Shown: positions 35,345 to 43,354 of the stretch, in pieces
Layout: each line of letters opens with the position of its first letter
Numbering within the stretch: the first letter of the stretch is position 1
NCBI GenBank assembly: GCA_023435645.1
Contig: JAEYRK010000066.1
Location: 28,416 to 92,415 of the forward strand
Reading direction: 5' to 3'
Length of the DNA stretch: 64,000 nucleotides
DNA from: Bacillota bacterium
GTDB lineage: Bacteria > Bacillota > Clostridia > Lachnospirales > Lachnospiraceae
Notes under the pieces: model-generated
The model's database searches: none
What the model was told of the DNA's origin: nothing
The model's input: only the letters and a program-made list of their open reading frames with translations
Made by a program: the position numbers and the translations under genes

Positions 35345-37432
35345 TTACCTGATCGGGCAGACCCCGGTGGCGCACTCCTGATCGATGATATCATGCTCCC
35401 CGTCATCATCGAGTCTTGCCAGAAGCTCGTAGTCAATCGGCTTAATCAGCCGAATTCTCTCTTCATAATCCTCCTTGGTGGTACACTCATAGGGTAATAG
35501 GGGATAGGTCTCCTCCATAAGCGGCAGGAAGGTAATTCCTACTACATAATTAAAATTGTCATAAACCCATTGAGCCACCTCATCCCATTCCTGCTCTCTG
35601 ACATGTACTGTGATGGAGGTGTTATGATCCGACCAGTTCTCCATGGACATCTTATATAATTCAAGCTGCTCGATTGCGCTAACATCATATTTCGTTCGTC
35701 CCTCCGGAGCCTTGACAGGAAACTCAATGACCTTAATCGAGCAGTCCTCATCCGTCTGTCCGATTTCGTTATAGATTGGATAACTGCCCTGGAGGGCTAT
35801 CATCTTATAGAGCGGATCGGTGGCGGATATTCTGATTCTTCGGATATAATAACCTGCGTGTGCATAATGAATCCCTGAGCTAACGCCGGGTAGGGTTGAC
35901 AGACTGCCTTCCGGCTTTATGGTTGTCATCAGCTCCGGAGCAGTAATACCAAGCTCCTTACTATAACGCTCCCCTTCCTCACGGACTGTCTGATGGAGTC
36001 TGCTTAGCAGGGCAGCCAGCTCTTCCTTGCTCATGCGGGACTTATTCACCATGTCCATCATCCCTGTTAAGGAGATTCCGATAATCCTATCCGCATGCAT
36101 TACCTGATTCCACTCCGGCAGCTCCACCTCCACCAGTGTCATTCGGAGTGCCACTCTGGTGGATAGCCTTAATACTTCATGGAAGCCGGCTTCATCAAAG
36201 GTACCTTCCCCGGAGAAAGCCATCATATTATTCGTCGTAAGATTACAGCACTGCTTCGAGCGCAGAAGAATCTCACCGCAGGGATTACAGCCCCGGAAGG
36301 ACGGTTTCCGTCTGACTGCCTCCAAACCGTTAATAAAGCCCGGTTCTCCGTTCGTCCGGATAGACTCTATGATTTCTTTAATTCTCTCCATGGAAGGACG
36401 TTTCTGATACAGAATGGAGTTATTGCTCATCTTCCTGTGAGATATTTCCGGGTTTTCAATCCAATTTCCATCAATCACCTGATAGATGTTTCTCTTGGCA
36501 TTGATGACCTCCTCATCATCCTCATCACAGATTACCATCATGGCACTTCGTCTGACACCACCGGACACGACATTTTCACTGATAATCGTAGCCACATCCA
36601 GAATATCAATTGTTTTTAGACCCAGTCCATTTCTCCTGACGAACACCCGATTGATCTTCTCAAACATCCGTTGGATGGATTTATGCCCGGATGCCCTTCC
36701 TCCGAATCTCTTCAGCCTTTCTCCTTCAGGACGGACAAAGCTATAATCAATGATTATTTTCTTCACTGCCCCATACTCCTGCAGGGTCAGCAGCCGGAAA
36801 TAGCCTTCTAGGGCATCGCACCAGCCCTCCTTACTATCTCCTACCTTGATGAGGGCTGTTTCAGGCTCCTCTTCATCGATACTTAACAGGGTATGTTCCA
36901 TTTCCTCCTTCGTAAGCAGTTGACGGACAGTGCTGTCATACCGGCTTTCTAGTAGGACAGGCCGTACCATCGGCAGCTTCTCTACCTGTGCTCTGTCAAT
37001 GCGGATTCCGACACCGCTACCCACCATCAGGAGATAGAATACATCCACCAGATCTCGCAGGGTTTCAATATTCGTAAAGGCACAGTTGTAATTGGAAAGG
37101 GGATACTGCTTTACCACCTCAGTACCTCCCATATACAGGGTTCTCCCCGAGGTGAAGGTTCTTAAGTGGAACAGATGGTCAAATAAAGCCTCTGCTTCCC
37201 TCTTCTCCTCCTCCCAGTCAATCGCAAGCCCCATTTTCTTACGATATTCAATTCCTAAGCCAATGTTATACTCTGTAGTCCGAAGAACCGTTTCAAACCA
37301 GTTCTCTCTCCGCTTCTTCTCCACCAGGTATCTGGAATAGGTCCTTAAATATACAAACTCACCGATATGGCTGAGCGGGCTTTTCCTATTACGATATGTA
37401 TCTAGAAATTCATTTGATAAGATATGTTCCAT
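35345..37432 (-). CDS. nrdJ: Adenosylcobalamin-dependent ribonucleotide reductase (class II, monomeric)
   Basis: A 695-residue enzyme that reduces ribonucleotides, probably triphosphates, using a cobalamin-generated thiyl radical. The radical/active-site cysteine is in 'GCNPCGEILL' and the redox partners in 'NCAFTNIE' and 'KQCCNLTTNN'. The C-terminal shuttle pair is in 'ECATGVCPIR'. The size and order match the Lactobacillus-type monomeric RTPR rather than NrdJ fused to an ATP-cone. The start follows GGAGGA. It works with or without oxygen and has its own consensus promoter with two NrdR boxes. Confidence 0.92.
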   Translation of the reverse strand: MEHILSNEFLDTYRNRKSPLSHIGEFVYLRTYSRYLVEKKRRENWFETVLRTTEYNIGLGIEYRKKMGLAIDWEEEKREAEALFDHLFHLRTFTSGRTLYMGGTEVVKQYPLSNYNCAFTNIETLRDLVDVFYLLMVGSGVGIRIDRAQVEKLPMVRPVLLESRYDSTVRQLLTKEEMEHTLLSIDEEEPETALIKVGDSKEGWCDALEGYFRLLTLQEYGAVKKIIIDYSFVRPEGERLKRFGGRASGHKSIQRMFEKINRVFVRRNGLGLKTIDILDVATIISENVVSGGVRRSAMMVICDEDDEEVINAKRNIYQVIDGNWIENPEISHRKMSNNSILYQKRPSMERIKEIIESIRTNGEPGFINGLEAVRRKPSFRGCNPCGEILLRSKQCCNLTTNNMMAFSGEGTFDEAGFHEVLRLSTRVALRMTLVEVELPEWNQVMHADRIIGISLTGMMDMVNKSRMSKEELAALLSRLHQTVREEGERYSKELGITAPELMTTIKPEGSLSTLPGVSSGIHYAHAGYYIRRIRISATDPLYKMIALQGSYPIYNEIGQTDEDCSIKVIEFPVKAPEGRTKYDVSAIEQLELYKMSMENWSDHNTSITVHVREQEWDEVAQWVYDNFNYVVGITFLPLMEETYPLLPYECTTKEDYEERIRLIKPIDYELLARLDDDGEHDIIDQECATGVCPIR

Positions 37433-37473
37433 ATTTTTTCCTCCGTAGCATCAAGCAATCTATATGAATAAAT

Positions 37474-37489
37474 CCACTATATGTTGTGC
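37474..37489 (-). promoter_or_regulatory. NrdR box 2 of the RNR promoter
   Basis: On the minus strand the 16-mer reads GCACAACATATAGTGG, close to the NrdR consensus ACACWATATATWGTGT (13 of 16). It lies just downstream of the -10. Confidence 0.75.
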
Positions 37490-37493
37490 TAAT

Positions 37494-37522
37494 ATTATAC
37501 ATAAGTACAATATGTATGTCAA
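37494..37522 (-). promoter_or_regulatory. Consensus promoter of the RNR gene
   Basis: Minus-strand TTGACA (37522-37517), exactly 17 bases, TATAAT (37499-37494). Both hexamers are perfect. Confidence 0.9.
37505..37520 (-). promoter_or_regulatory. NrdR box 1 of the RNR promoter
   Basis: Minus-strand GACATACATATTGTAC shares the core of box 2 (A.CATAT.GT) and lies exactly 31 bp from it, the usual three-turn spacing of NrdR box pairs. It covers the -35 and spacer, so binding would block polymerase. Confidence 0.6.
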
Positions 37523-37654
37523 CTCCATCTTTTATCGGTTTTCATAAATACCAATAGATAATTCATGGAAACCCTGATTCCGCCTTTGTTCCTATGTATA
37601 TCTCCTTTCGTCCGTAATTATAGTTTGTGACTCCCCGGATAAAGTATGCAGCAT

Positions 37655-37726
37655 AAAAAAAATCCAAATGAAAAAGAGCACCCTTTTCCTTCTCCGACGT
37701 ATATTCCGCGGCGTGGTAAAGGGTGC
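37655..37726 (-). terminator. Terminator of the RuBisCO-like operon
   Basis: GCACCCTTT (37678-37686) pairs with AAAGGGTGC (37718-37726) with a 31-base loop. On the minus strand it is followed by TCTTTTT and then a run of eight T. Confidence 0.65.
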
Positions 37727-37786
37727 CCTTTGCCTTCTCTATATCAATTGCTTCCTTGGGATATATAATTCTTTGTTACAATGTTT

Positions 37787-39055
37787 TTACTTACTCCAAA
37801 GCTTCATTGCCAGCGCAAGCTCTTCAGTCTCCTTTGCGGCTTCTGTCAGTGGTATCCCCTTCATCACTGCATCAATCGCCTGCATCATAGCTCGTGCACC
37901 ACCTGCTGCTCCCATGGGGTGACCTTGGATAGCACCACCTGCTGCCAGGACTATATCCGTGCCCATTTCCTTGATGTAACGCTCTACCATACCGGGATGG
38001 ACACCACCTCCGATGGAGGGCATTGCAGGCTTGATCTGATACATCGGCAGAGTGAGCTGGGCTGCTGTCTGCATATACTTCTGATATTGCAGCGGATATC
38101 CTCCGTAAGGAGTATTGATCATAACGATATCCGCTCCGGCCAGTCGAGTCAGCTTTCCGACGGATAGTGGTGAGCTCATACCACTATTGATACCTTCGTA
38201 AAACATACCTGCACCGGCACAATGTGCGAGAATCGGCACCTTAGCGGTCCTGGCGATCTGGCGTAGAATACTATAGCCGACTGCCGCAAAATTCACCATG
38301 ATGGCATCGGCACCTGCTTCGATTACTCTTTCTACCGTATTCATGATCTGTTCGGCACCATCGGTTACATTTACGATATATTTTACCCGCTTTCCCGTCT
38401 GCTCATAGGCTGCCTCAGCCGCTTTCTTAAATACTCTTACCCTGTCAGCCGCTTTACTATAGCTTGGACTTCCAAGGAGCTCATCATCCTTAATCATATC
38501 CACTCCGCCCAGTGCAGTTTCATAGAATATTTTTGCTCCCTCTTCCGGGCTTAAGCCAGTGCAGGGCTTAATCATATTCAAAAGAATCGGGCGTTTCTCA
38601 ATACCGGTCAGTGCGCGGACCCCCTGTAGCCCAAAATTAGGACCGCCGAGCTCCTCAGCAAAGCGTCTGGGAAATTCAATATCCAGAAGCTTCACCTGTG
38701 CAGAGGTGGAAGCATCATTTCCCAGCAGCGCTGTGATCAGTAGCGGGAAATCCGGAGTAAAATTGATTACAGGGTAGGCGATCTGGAGCAGGTATTGTCT
38801 TTCCTCCTCCGTCACCTGCGTACTGAGATCAATGGAAGGAACATCATAGATCTGAATTACCTTCCCCATATACTTATCTCTAATCTCCTCTGTAATCCCG
38901 GGAATTGGTATCCAGGTTCCAATGGTCTGTCCAATTGCCAGTGAGGCTGCCTTAGCCATGATATCCGTTTTTCTGTCCAGCTTTATATAATAGGTTGCTG
39001 TGATATATTCCTTATCCCTGATGTTCTCCGGGAGACTGTATAATTTCTCATCCAT
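37787..39055 (-). CDS. RuBisCO-like protein (form IV), probable non-carboxylating enzyme
   Basis: A 422-residue homologue of the RuBisCO large subunit; the start follows TAGGAGGAAAT. Compared with spinach numbering, Thr65/Trp66 (T47, W48), Lys175 (K163), Lys201, Asp203 and Glu204 (K189, D191, E192), His294 (H278), the Ser-Gly-Gly loop (347-349) and Gly403/404 (373-374) are kept. Glu60, Lys177 and Arg295 are replaced by Gly42, Cys165 and Cys279, and Lys334 of loop 6 by a 'TPYGGY' segment. It can still bind a metal through a carbamylated lysine and form an enediolate, but should not fix CO2. The operon suggests decarboxylation or hydrolysis of a 3-oxo acid sugar phosphate, like OiaX/OiaT of apionate catabolism. 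Confidence 0.9.
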   Translation of the reverse strand: MDEKLYSLPENIRDKEYITATYYIKLDRKTDIMAKAASLAIGQTIGTWIPIPGITEEIRDKYMGKVIQIYDVPSIDLSTQVTEEERQYLLQIAYPVINFTPDFPLLITALLGNDASTSAQVKLLDIEFPRRFAEELGGPNFGLQGVRALTGIEKRPILLNMIKPCTGLSPEEGAKIFYETALGGVDMIKDDELLGSPSYSKAADRVRVFKKAAEAAYEQTGKRVKYIVNVTDGAEQIMNTVERVIEAGADAIMVNFAAVGYSILRQIARTAKVPILAHCAGAGMFYEGINSGMSSPLSVGKLTRLAGADIVMINTPYGGYPLQYQKYMQTAAQLTLPMYQIKPAMPSIGGGVHPGMVERYIKEMGTDIVLAAGGAIQGHPMGAAGGARAMMQAIDAVMKGIPLTEAAKETEELALAMKLWSK

Positions 39056-39075
39056 CTTTATTTCCTCCTAAAAAG

Positions 39076-39152
39076 GGCCGCTGCACAAATATTCGGCTTC
39101 TAGCTACTAAGTAAATTGATACTGGTAGCAAAAGCTTATTTATGCAACAGCC
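39076..39152. repeat. 77-bp imperfect terminal-inverted-repeat hairpin between gntR and the RuBisCO-like gene
   Basis: GGCCGCTGCACAAATA (39076-39091) and TATTTATGCAACAGCC (39137-39152) pair at 13 of 16 positions, with an inner GCTAC/GTAGC. The end sequence resembles that of the 47733-47812 element. No T-run follows. Confidence 0.6.
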
Positions 39153-39166
39153 TGCTTTATTATTTG

Positions 39167-39892
39167 CTATTCCTGATCATTAAAGTATGCGGTCGCCTCA
39201 TAGGGAATATCTCTGATGCGCTTATCCAGATTGTCACCCAGAAGACTATATAGGAGCTCTGAATCCCTATTCTTTAATGCCTCCAGATAGCTGTTATGTT
39301 CACAGATCATTTTCTCTCTGGACTCACGGTCAGTAATAAATTTCTGCCCGTAAATCAGTTTGAAGAAGCACAGGCTATCCCAAAGGGATTCTATCATAGA
39401 ACATAACCGATCCATTTTGCTCATACTATAGATCGTGAAATGGTAGTATCTGTTCATCATATAGACTTCCTTACCATGGACCTCCTCCTGGCGTACCAGC
39501 TTACTATACTTGTCATTGATTCTCTCAAGCAGTTCAATATGGGAAGCCGTTACATTCTGGCATGCATAGCTGGCTGTTATGGGCTCCAGTGCTTTTCTTG
39601 CGATATAAATTTGCTTCACATCATCCTGTGTAAGCTTAATCAGCCGGGAACCTACATAGGGTATGGATTCCGCCAAGCCCTTCTTTTCCAGATTGCTAAG
39701 TGCTTCACGAATCGGCATTCGGCTGACTCCTAATTGATTTGCTATTTCCTCCGTGTTCAGCTTCTCACCCATATGCAGTTTTCCATCCATAATCCAATCC
39801 ATCAGCTTGTCCAATACCAGATCGGGCAATTTATTATGTTGGATGATGTCAGTATTCATATTATTCATCGTTATGCGCATGTTTAAATCCAT
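39167..39892 (-). CDS. GntR family regulator, FCD subfamily
   Basis: A 241-residue repressor/activator; the start follows GGAGGAAATT. The winged helix (about 20-85) has 'LNTEEIANQLGVSRMPIREALSNLEKKGL', and the all-helical FCD ligand-binding domain follows (about 95-230) with probable metal ligands in 'NRYYHFTIY' and 'EHNSYLEAL'. FCD members usually sense acid sugars or carboxylates. It sits inside the operon it probably controls, just before the RuBisCO-like gene. Confidence 0.9.
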   Translation of the reverse strand: MDLNMRITMNNMNTDIIQHNKLPDLVLDKLMDWIMDGKLHMGEKLNTEEIANQLGVSRMPIREALSNLEKKGLAESIPYVGSRLIKLTQDDVKQIYIARKALEPITASYACQNVTASHIELLERINDKYSKLVRQEEVHGKEVYMMNRYYHFTIYSMSKMDRLCSMIESLWDSLCFFKLIYGQKFITDRESREKMICEHNSYLEALKNRDSELLYSLLGDNLDKRIRDIPYEATAYFNDQE

Positions 39893-40039
39893 AATTTCCT
39901 CCGTGATGCACTTTTACAGCACCTCAACCGCACGGATTCGCCAGAGATGAGCTTCTCTACCGAAGCTCTGTGCTCCTTACGAAACGTTTAGGTATCGATA
40001 CGCTGCTTATTGAAGACGCTCGTCTCATTTCTTATCATA

Positions 40040-40645
40040 CTATAGCTCAAGCTTAGCTACAATCCCTTTTAAGATGGCTATCTGGGCGGTTTCTTCAATT
40101 AACTCGGCTGCATGCTCGGCATTGATCGCATCGGTCCCAAGGGCTACGATTCCATGATCAACCAGGATAAAGCCCGGTAAATCAGGCTTCTCCCTGAATA
40201 TCTCCTCTATCATCGGAAAGTCTTCTCTTCTGACCATCGGTGATGGTACATCCAGAGACGGTATATCCGCACACATTTTAAGTCTGGAATGCCAGGTCAC
40301 CCTGGGAAGATCCTTCTTCGTAGAGGCCCATCCGACGGCATAGGGAGAATGAACATGAAGGACTGCATTCACCTCTGGGCATATTCTATAGATATATCCA
40401 TGCAGTAGTGCTTCTCTTGTCGGTTTGCCTGAGCCCTCTACCAAATTACCGTCAAAATCCGTGATCACGAATCCCTCCGGAGTACTGTCTCCGAAGGAGC
40501 TGCCACTTGCCTTAACCAGCATCAGATCCCTACCCGGTATTCTGGCACTGGCATTACCGCCGCTTCCGGTCTGTATTCCCCTATTATAAGCTCTTTTGCA
40601 TGCTATTACAAGCTCCTCGGCAAGATTTTTTACTTCTTTTGTCAT
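40040..40645 (-). CDS. Class II aldolase/adducin-fold enzyme
   Basis: A 201-residue zinc enzyme of the fuculose-phosphate aldolase fold. Substrate-phosphate residues are in 'GSGGNASARI' and 'VKASGSSFGD', the general acid/base Glu in 'PTREALLHG', and zinc ligands in 'VLHVHSPYA' and 'LVDHGIVALG'. The ATG at 40645, 11 bases after GGGAGG and 5 bases after the isomerase stop, is preferred over a TTG at 40654. Members cleave ketose 1-phosphates to dihydroxyacetone phosphate, epimerise ribulose phosphate, or decarboxylate 3-oxo-tetronate 4-phosphate (OtnC/LtnC). Here a retro-aldol or decarboxylation step on a C4-C5 sugar-acid phosphate is likely, but the exact reaction is open. Confidence 0.82.
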   Translation of the reverse strand: MTKEVKNLAEELVIACKRAYNRGIQTGSGGNASARIPGRDLMLVKASGSSFGDSTPEGFVITDFDGNLVEGSGKPTREALLHGYIYRICPEVNAVLHVHSPYAVGWASTKKDLPRVTWHSRLKMCADIPSLDVPSPMVRREDFPMIEEIFREKPDLPGFILVDHGIVALGTDAINAEHAAELIEETAQIAILKGIVAKLEL

Positions 40646-40650
40646 TTTTA

Positions 40651-41463
40651 TCAATTCCTCCCTTTTTTATCTTCTTTTTGGAAAAAGAGCGGCATAACGG
40701 ATCGAATGATGCGGTTGAAGTTTGCTGCATTCCAGGCGCTTCGTCCAATAAACAACCCGTCTATATTCGTCTTCCTTATGAGTAGCTCAGCATTTGCAGG
40801 GTTGACACTTCCTCCGTAGAGTACGGGGATTTCCTTGCCGATTTCCTCCCCAAACATAGAAACCAGTGTTTCCTTAATAAAAGCATGCTTCTCATCAGCG
40901 TAGCCCTCATCCGCAGGGATCCCGTTGACACCTATGGCCCAAACCGGCTCATAAGCAATCCAAAGCCGTGAAGCCTGCTCTCTGCTTAGCTGATTAAGTC
41001 CAATTTTCAACTGTATATTGAGAATCTCATTGCTGATTCCATAATCTTTTTGCTCCAGGGTTTCTCCGATACAGAGTAAGGGTGTAAAACCATGACGGAT
41101 GGCTGCTGTCACCTTCCGCTTCACCTCCTCATCTGTCTCACCGAGGATATGACGGCGCTCTGAGTGACCGATTTCTATAATGTCTATTCCCAGCTCCTTA
41201 AGCATCAGAGGAGATATTTCACCGGTGTACTGTCCTTCCTCCTCCCAGCACATATTTTGGGCACCCAGCTTAATATCCCCCTCCGGTACAATCCGTTTTG
41301 CTGCTTCCAATGAGGTGTAGGAGGGGATGACAAACAGCTCCAGTAGATTTCGGTCAATATCAGCGGTCAAGTCCTTCAGCTCTGTCAGGAAGGAAACAGT
41401 GTCTGCAATTGTTTTATACATCTTTGTATTGGTGCCCAAGTAAAGCTTATTCAGTCTTGACAT
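40651..41463 (-). CDS. Triosephosphate isomerase homologue of the L-erythrulose 1-phosphate isomerase (EryH/LerI) type
   Basis: A 270-residue TIM barrel; the start at 41463 is set by GGAG nine bases upstream. Catalytic Lys14 ('GTNTKMYKT'), His100 ('IGHSERR') and Glu172 ('YEPVWAIG') are intact. Instead of the NWKMN and 'YEPVWAIGTG' of glycolytic TpiA, it has 'AIGVNGIPADEGYAD', 'GEISPLMLKELGIDIIEIGH' and 'GLFIGRSAWN', which match EryH of Brucella erythritol catabolism as I recall it. That enzyme converts L-erythrulose 1-phosphate to D-erythrulose 4-phosphate. Being coupled to an EryI-like gene makes this reading strong; it is not the housekeeping TpiA. Confidence 0.85.
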   Translation of the reverse strand: MSRLNKLYLGTNTKMYKTIADTVSFLTELKDLTADIDRNLLELFVIPSYTSLEAAKRIVPEGDIKLGAQNMCWEEEGQYTGEISPLMLKELGIDIIEIGHSERRHILGETDEEVKRKVTAAIRHGFTPLLCIGETLEQKDYGISNEILNIQLKIGLNQLSREQASRLWIAYEPVWAIGVNGIPADEGYADEKHAFIKETLVSMFGEEIGKEIPVLYGGSVNPANAELLIRKTNIDGLFIGRSAWNAANFNRIIRSVMPLFFQKEDKKGRN

Positions 41464-41580
41464 AATCAAATTCTCCGTTTCATGACGTTTTTAACGTTTC
41501 ATTCAGGCAGTCTCTTAATAGAAATAGGGGGGTATTCTATCTTCAAGGTGTAATGGGGGAATTGCCTGTTTTCTTCTATA

Positions 41581-42039
41581 TTATTTTAGGTTGAGCTGTT
41601 CAATATCAAGGATTGCCTGTACCTTCGGTGTTGAGCTTCCATCCTGAAAGGAGAGCCTTAGCCACTCATCTAGAAGCTTTTTTGCTACCTCACTTCCGAT
41701 TACCCTTTCTCCAAGACAGATGATATTGGCATTATTACTCAGCTTTGCTCTTTCTGCTGAAAAAATATCATGGCAGACTGCTGCACGAATCCCCTTAAAC
41801 TTATTGGCGGTCATGGCCATTCCTATTCCGGTTCCGCAGATCAGTACTCCCTCCTTGGTATAATCGCTCTCAATGATACGTTCACATACCTGTTTGGCTA
41901 TCAGTGGATAGTAGGTGGGATCCTCCGCCGAATCACAGCCCATATCCTCTACTGTGAAGCCCTGTTCCTTCATATGCTTTACCAATATTTTCTTTAAGCT
42001 GACTGCTGCATTGTCACAGCCCACAACGATTGTCTTCAT
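41581..42039 (-). CDS. RpiB-family isomerase of the D-erythrulose 4-phosphate isomerase (EryI/DerI) type
   Basis: A 152-residue LacA/RpiB-fold isomerase with 'CGTGIGMAMTANKFKGIRAA', 'HDIFSAERAKLSNNANII', 'GERVIGSEVAKKLLDEWL' and a C-terminal 'FQDGSSTPKVQAI'. The SNNA and 'RVIG..VAK' segments and the tail resemble EryI/DerI, which turns D-erythrulose 4-phosphate into D-erythrose 4-phosphate for the pentose phosphate pathway. The start overlaps the upstream stop by 4 bases (ATGA), so translation is coupled. A general ribose 5-phosphate isomerase role is less likely given the paired EryH-like gene. Confidence 0.85.
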   Translation of the reverse strand: MKTIVVGCDNAAVSLKKILVKHMKEQGFTVEDMGCDSAEDPTYYPLIAKQVCERIIESDYTKEGVLICGTGIGMAMTANKFKGIRAAVCHDIFSAERAKLSNNANIICLGERVIGSEVAKKLLDEWLRLSFQDGSSTPKVQAILDIEQLNLK

Positions 42040-43268
42040 AGTATCTTCCTCTCCTTCAATGCTTCGATCATATAGCCCGCCGCCTGTATCCCCCAGGCCT
42101 TGGTGTCCAAATTACCAGGTACTGTAATCACCTCAATATTACTATTCTCAGGATTTGTAAGCCGGTTAATCAGGATATCATCCACTTTCTTATCATAGAG
42201 CTCTTCTCCCGGACCGGTGTTGTGCCTCATGCCCTCTGTTGGAAGCAGCAGCTTCACTTTATAATCAAAGGTTTTTAATCTTTGTATTACGGTTTTTGCG
42301 ACCTCCTCAGCTTCCTCCGGTAGAATTTTGATGTGGGCAGTCGTCCCATTATGCATCATATATACCCTTTCCTCCATTCTGGGAGGAAATTCACCGACTG
42401 AGAAATCCACAAAATCCAGTCCACCTGGGCAAATCACCATAGGTACTCGATGAGAAGAGGCCTTCAGGAGCCGTTCGGCGGCCTTTGGCCCATAGGAGAA
42501 GCCTCCGCCAAAATACCCGGATGTTATTTCATGCAGCGTAAGATCTAAAATTCCGTCAATCAACCCATCTGCAGCCATTTGCTCCATCGTAGCACCACCC
42601 ACACCGGTGGTATGGAAGCCAATTGCTTCCACTCCACAGCGCTCCAGCTCTTCTATCGCAGCACAGGCGCCGGTATTTGTAATTCCCATCAGCGATACGG
42701 CAACCACCGGCTTTTCACCTTTGCTGACTATGCCTCCGGCCTTTTCAATCATTCCGATACAGCAGGCACAGACATTTTGTATGATCTGCCTGGTTACAAG
42801 GTTCAAGCCTGTAAAATCGCAGATGGAGGGGATGACAACAATATCCGAGCCTCCCATCAGACTTTCAAAGGTTCTTCTACCACTGGCTACCGTAGAAGAA
42901 ATCACCTTAGGAAAGCCGATCGGCAGCCTCTGCATCGCGGTTGTAGCGATGACAGTATTCTGAAGACCTCCGACAGCGATCACCCCATCTATCCCTTTGT
43001 CCAGGTATAGCTGGCATACGCAGCCAGCCGCAGCCTCCGCCATATAAGCGATCTTCTCACCCTTGGTTCTTGTAATCATGTCCTCCCAGGCCATCCCTCC
43101 GAATAAGGCTACCTCTTCTCTCGAGATATCATATCCACGGGACCCGGATGGACCGGTGGCAACATCAATTACCAGGGCTTTCATGCCCCCTGCCTCGATC
43201 AACTCCCGCATATAAGCGATTTCCTTAAATTTTGTGTCGCAGCTGCCTATGATTGCAATTGTTTTCAT
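42036..43268 (-). CDS. Tm-1-like ATP-binding (UPF0261) protein
   Basis: A 410-residue two-domain protein of the Tm-1/UPF0261 family. The N-terminal Rossmann-like half has 'AIIGSCDTKFKEIAYMREL' and 'GVIAVGGLQNTVIATTAMQ'. The C-terminal half has 'FHTTGVGGATMEQMAADGLI', 'SGYFGGGFSYGPKAAERLL' and 'VICPGGLDFVDFSVGE'. The plant homologue Tm-1 binds ATP in the N-terminal domain, but no bacterial reaction is settled. In many genomes it lies next to a TIM-barrel partner; that partner is missing here. In this operon it could be the lacking kinase or an acyl-/phospho-transfer step. Confidence 0.85.
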   Translation of the reverse strand: MKTIAIIGSCDTKFKEIAYMRELIEAGGMKALVIDVATGPSGSRGYDISREEVALFGGMAWEDMITRTKGEKIAYMAEAAAGCVCQLYLDKGIDGVIAVGGLQNTVIATTAMQRLPIGFPKVISSTVASGRRTFESLMGGSDIVVIPSICDFTGLNLVTRQIIQNVCACCIGMIEKAGGIVSKGEKPVVAVSLMGITNTGACAAIEELERCGVEAIGFHTTGVGGATMEQMAADGLIDGILDLTLHEITSGYFGGGFSYGPKAAERLLKASSHRVPMVICPGGLDFVDFSVGEFPPRMEERVYMMHNGTTAHIKILPEEAEEVAKTVIQRLKTFDYKVKLLLPTEGMRHNTGPGEELYDKKVDDILINRLTNPENSNIEVITVPGNLDTKAWGIQAAGYMIEALKERKIL

Positions 43269-43314
43269 GTACTACCGGGCCTCCTAATGTAATATCCGCG
43301 TCCTTTATGATATA

Positions 43315-43348
43315 CCACTATGCGAGAGCTTTCCCTCTCGCATAGTGG
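43315..43348. repeat. Perfect 14-bp intercistronic hairpin
   Basis: CCACTATGCGAGAG (43315-43328) and its exact complement (43335-43348) around a 6-base loop, between the lactonase stop and the Tm-1-like start. There is no T-run, so it more likely protects or processes mRNA than terminates it. Confidence 0.75.
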
Positions 43349-43354
43349 AATGTC

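Noticed and set aside
37433..37786. Cobalamin riboswitch upstream of the class II RNR gene
   Set aside because: No B12-box-like sequence was found; the region holds a promoter, NrdR boxes and the terminator of the next operon.
37787..39055. True CO2-fixing RuBisCO
   Set aside because: Lys177, Arg295 and loop-6 Lys334 equivalents are missing, and no phosphoribulokinase is present.
40651..41463. Housekeeping triosephosphate isomerase
   Set aside because: EryH-type segments replace TpiA ones and no gap-pgk-gpm neighbours are present.
42579..43010. 143-codon plus-strand open frame
   Set aside because: Antisense to the Tm-1-like gene with no start signal.
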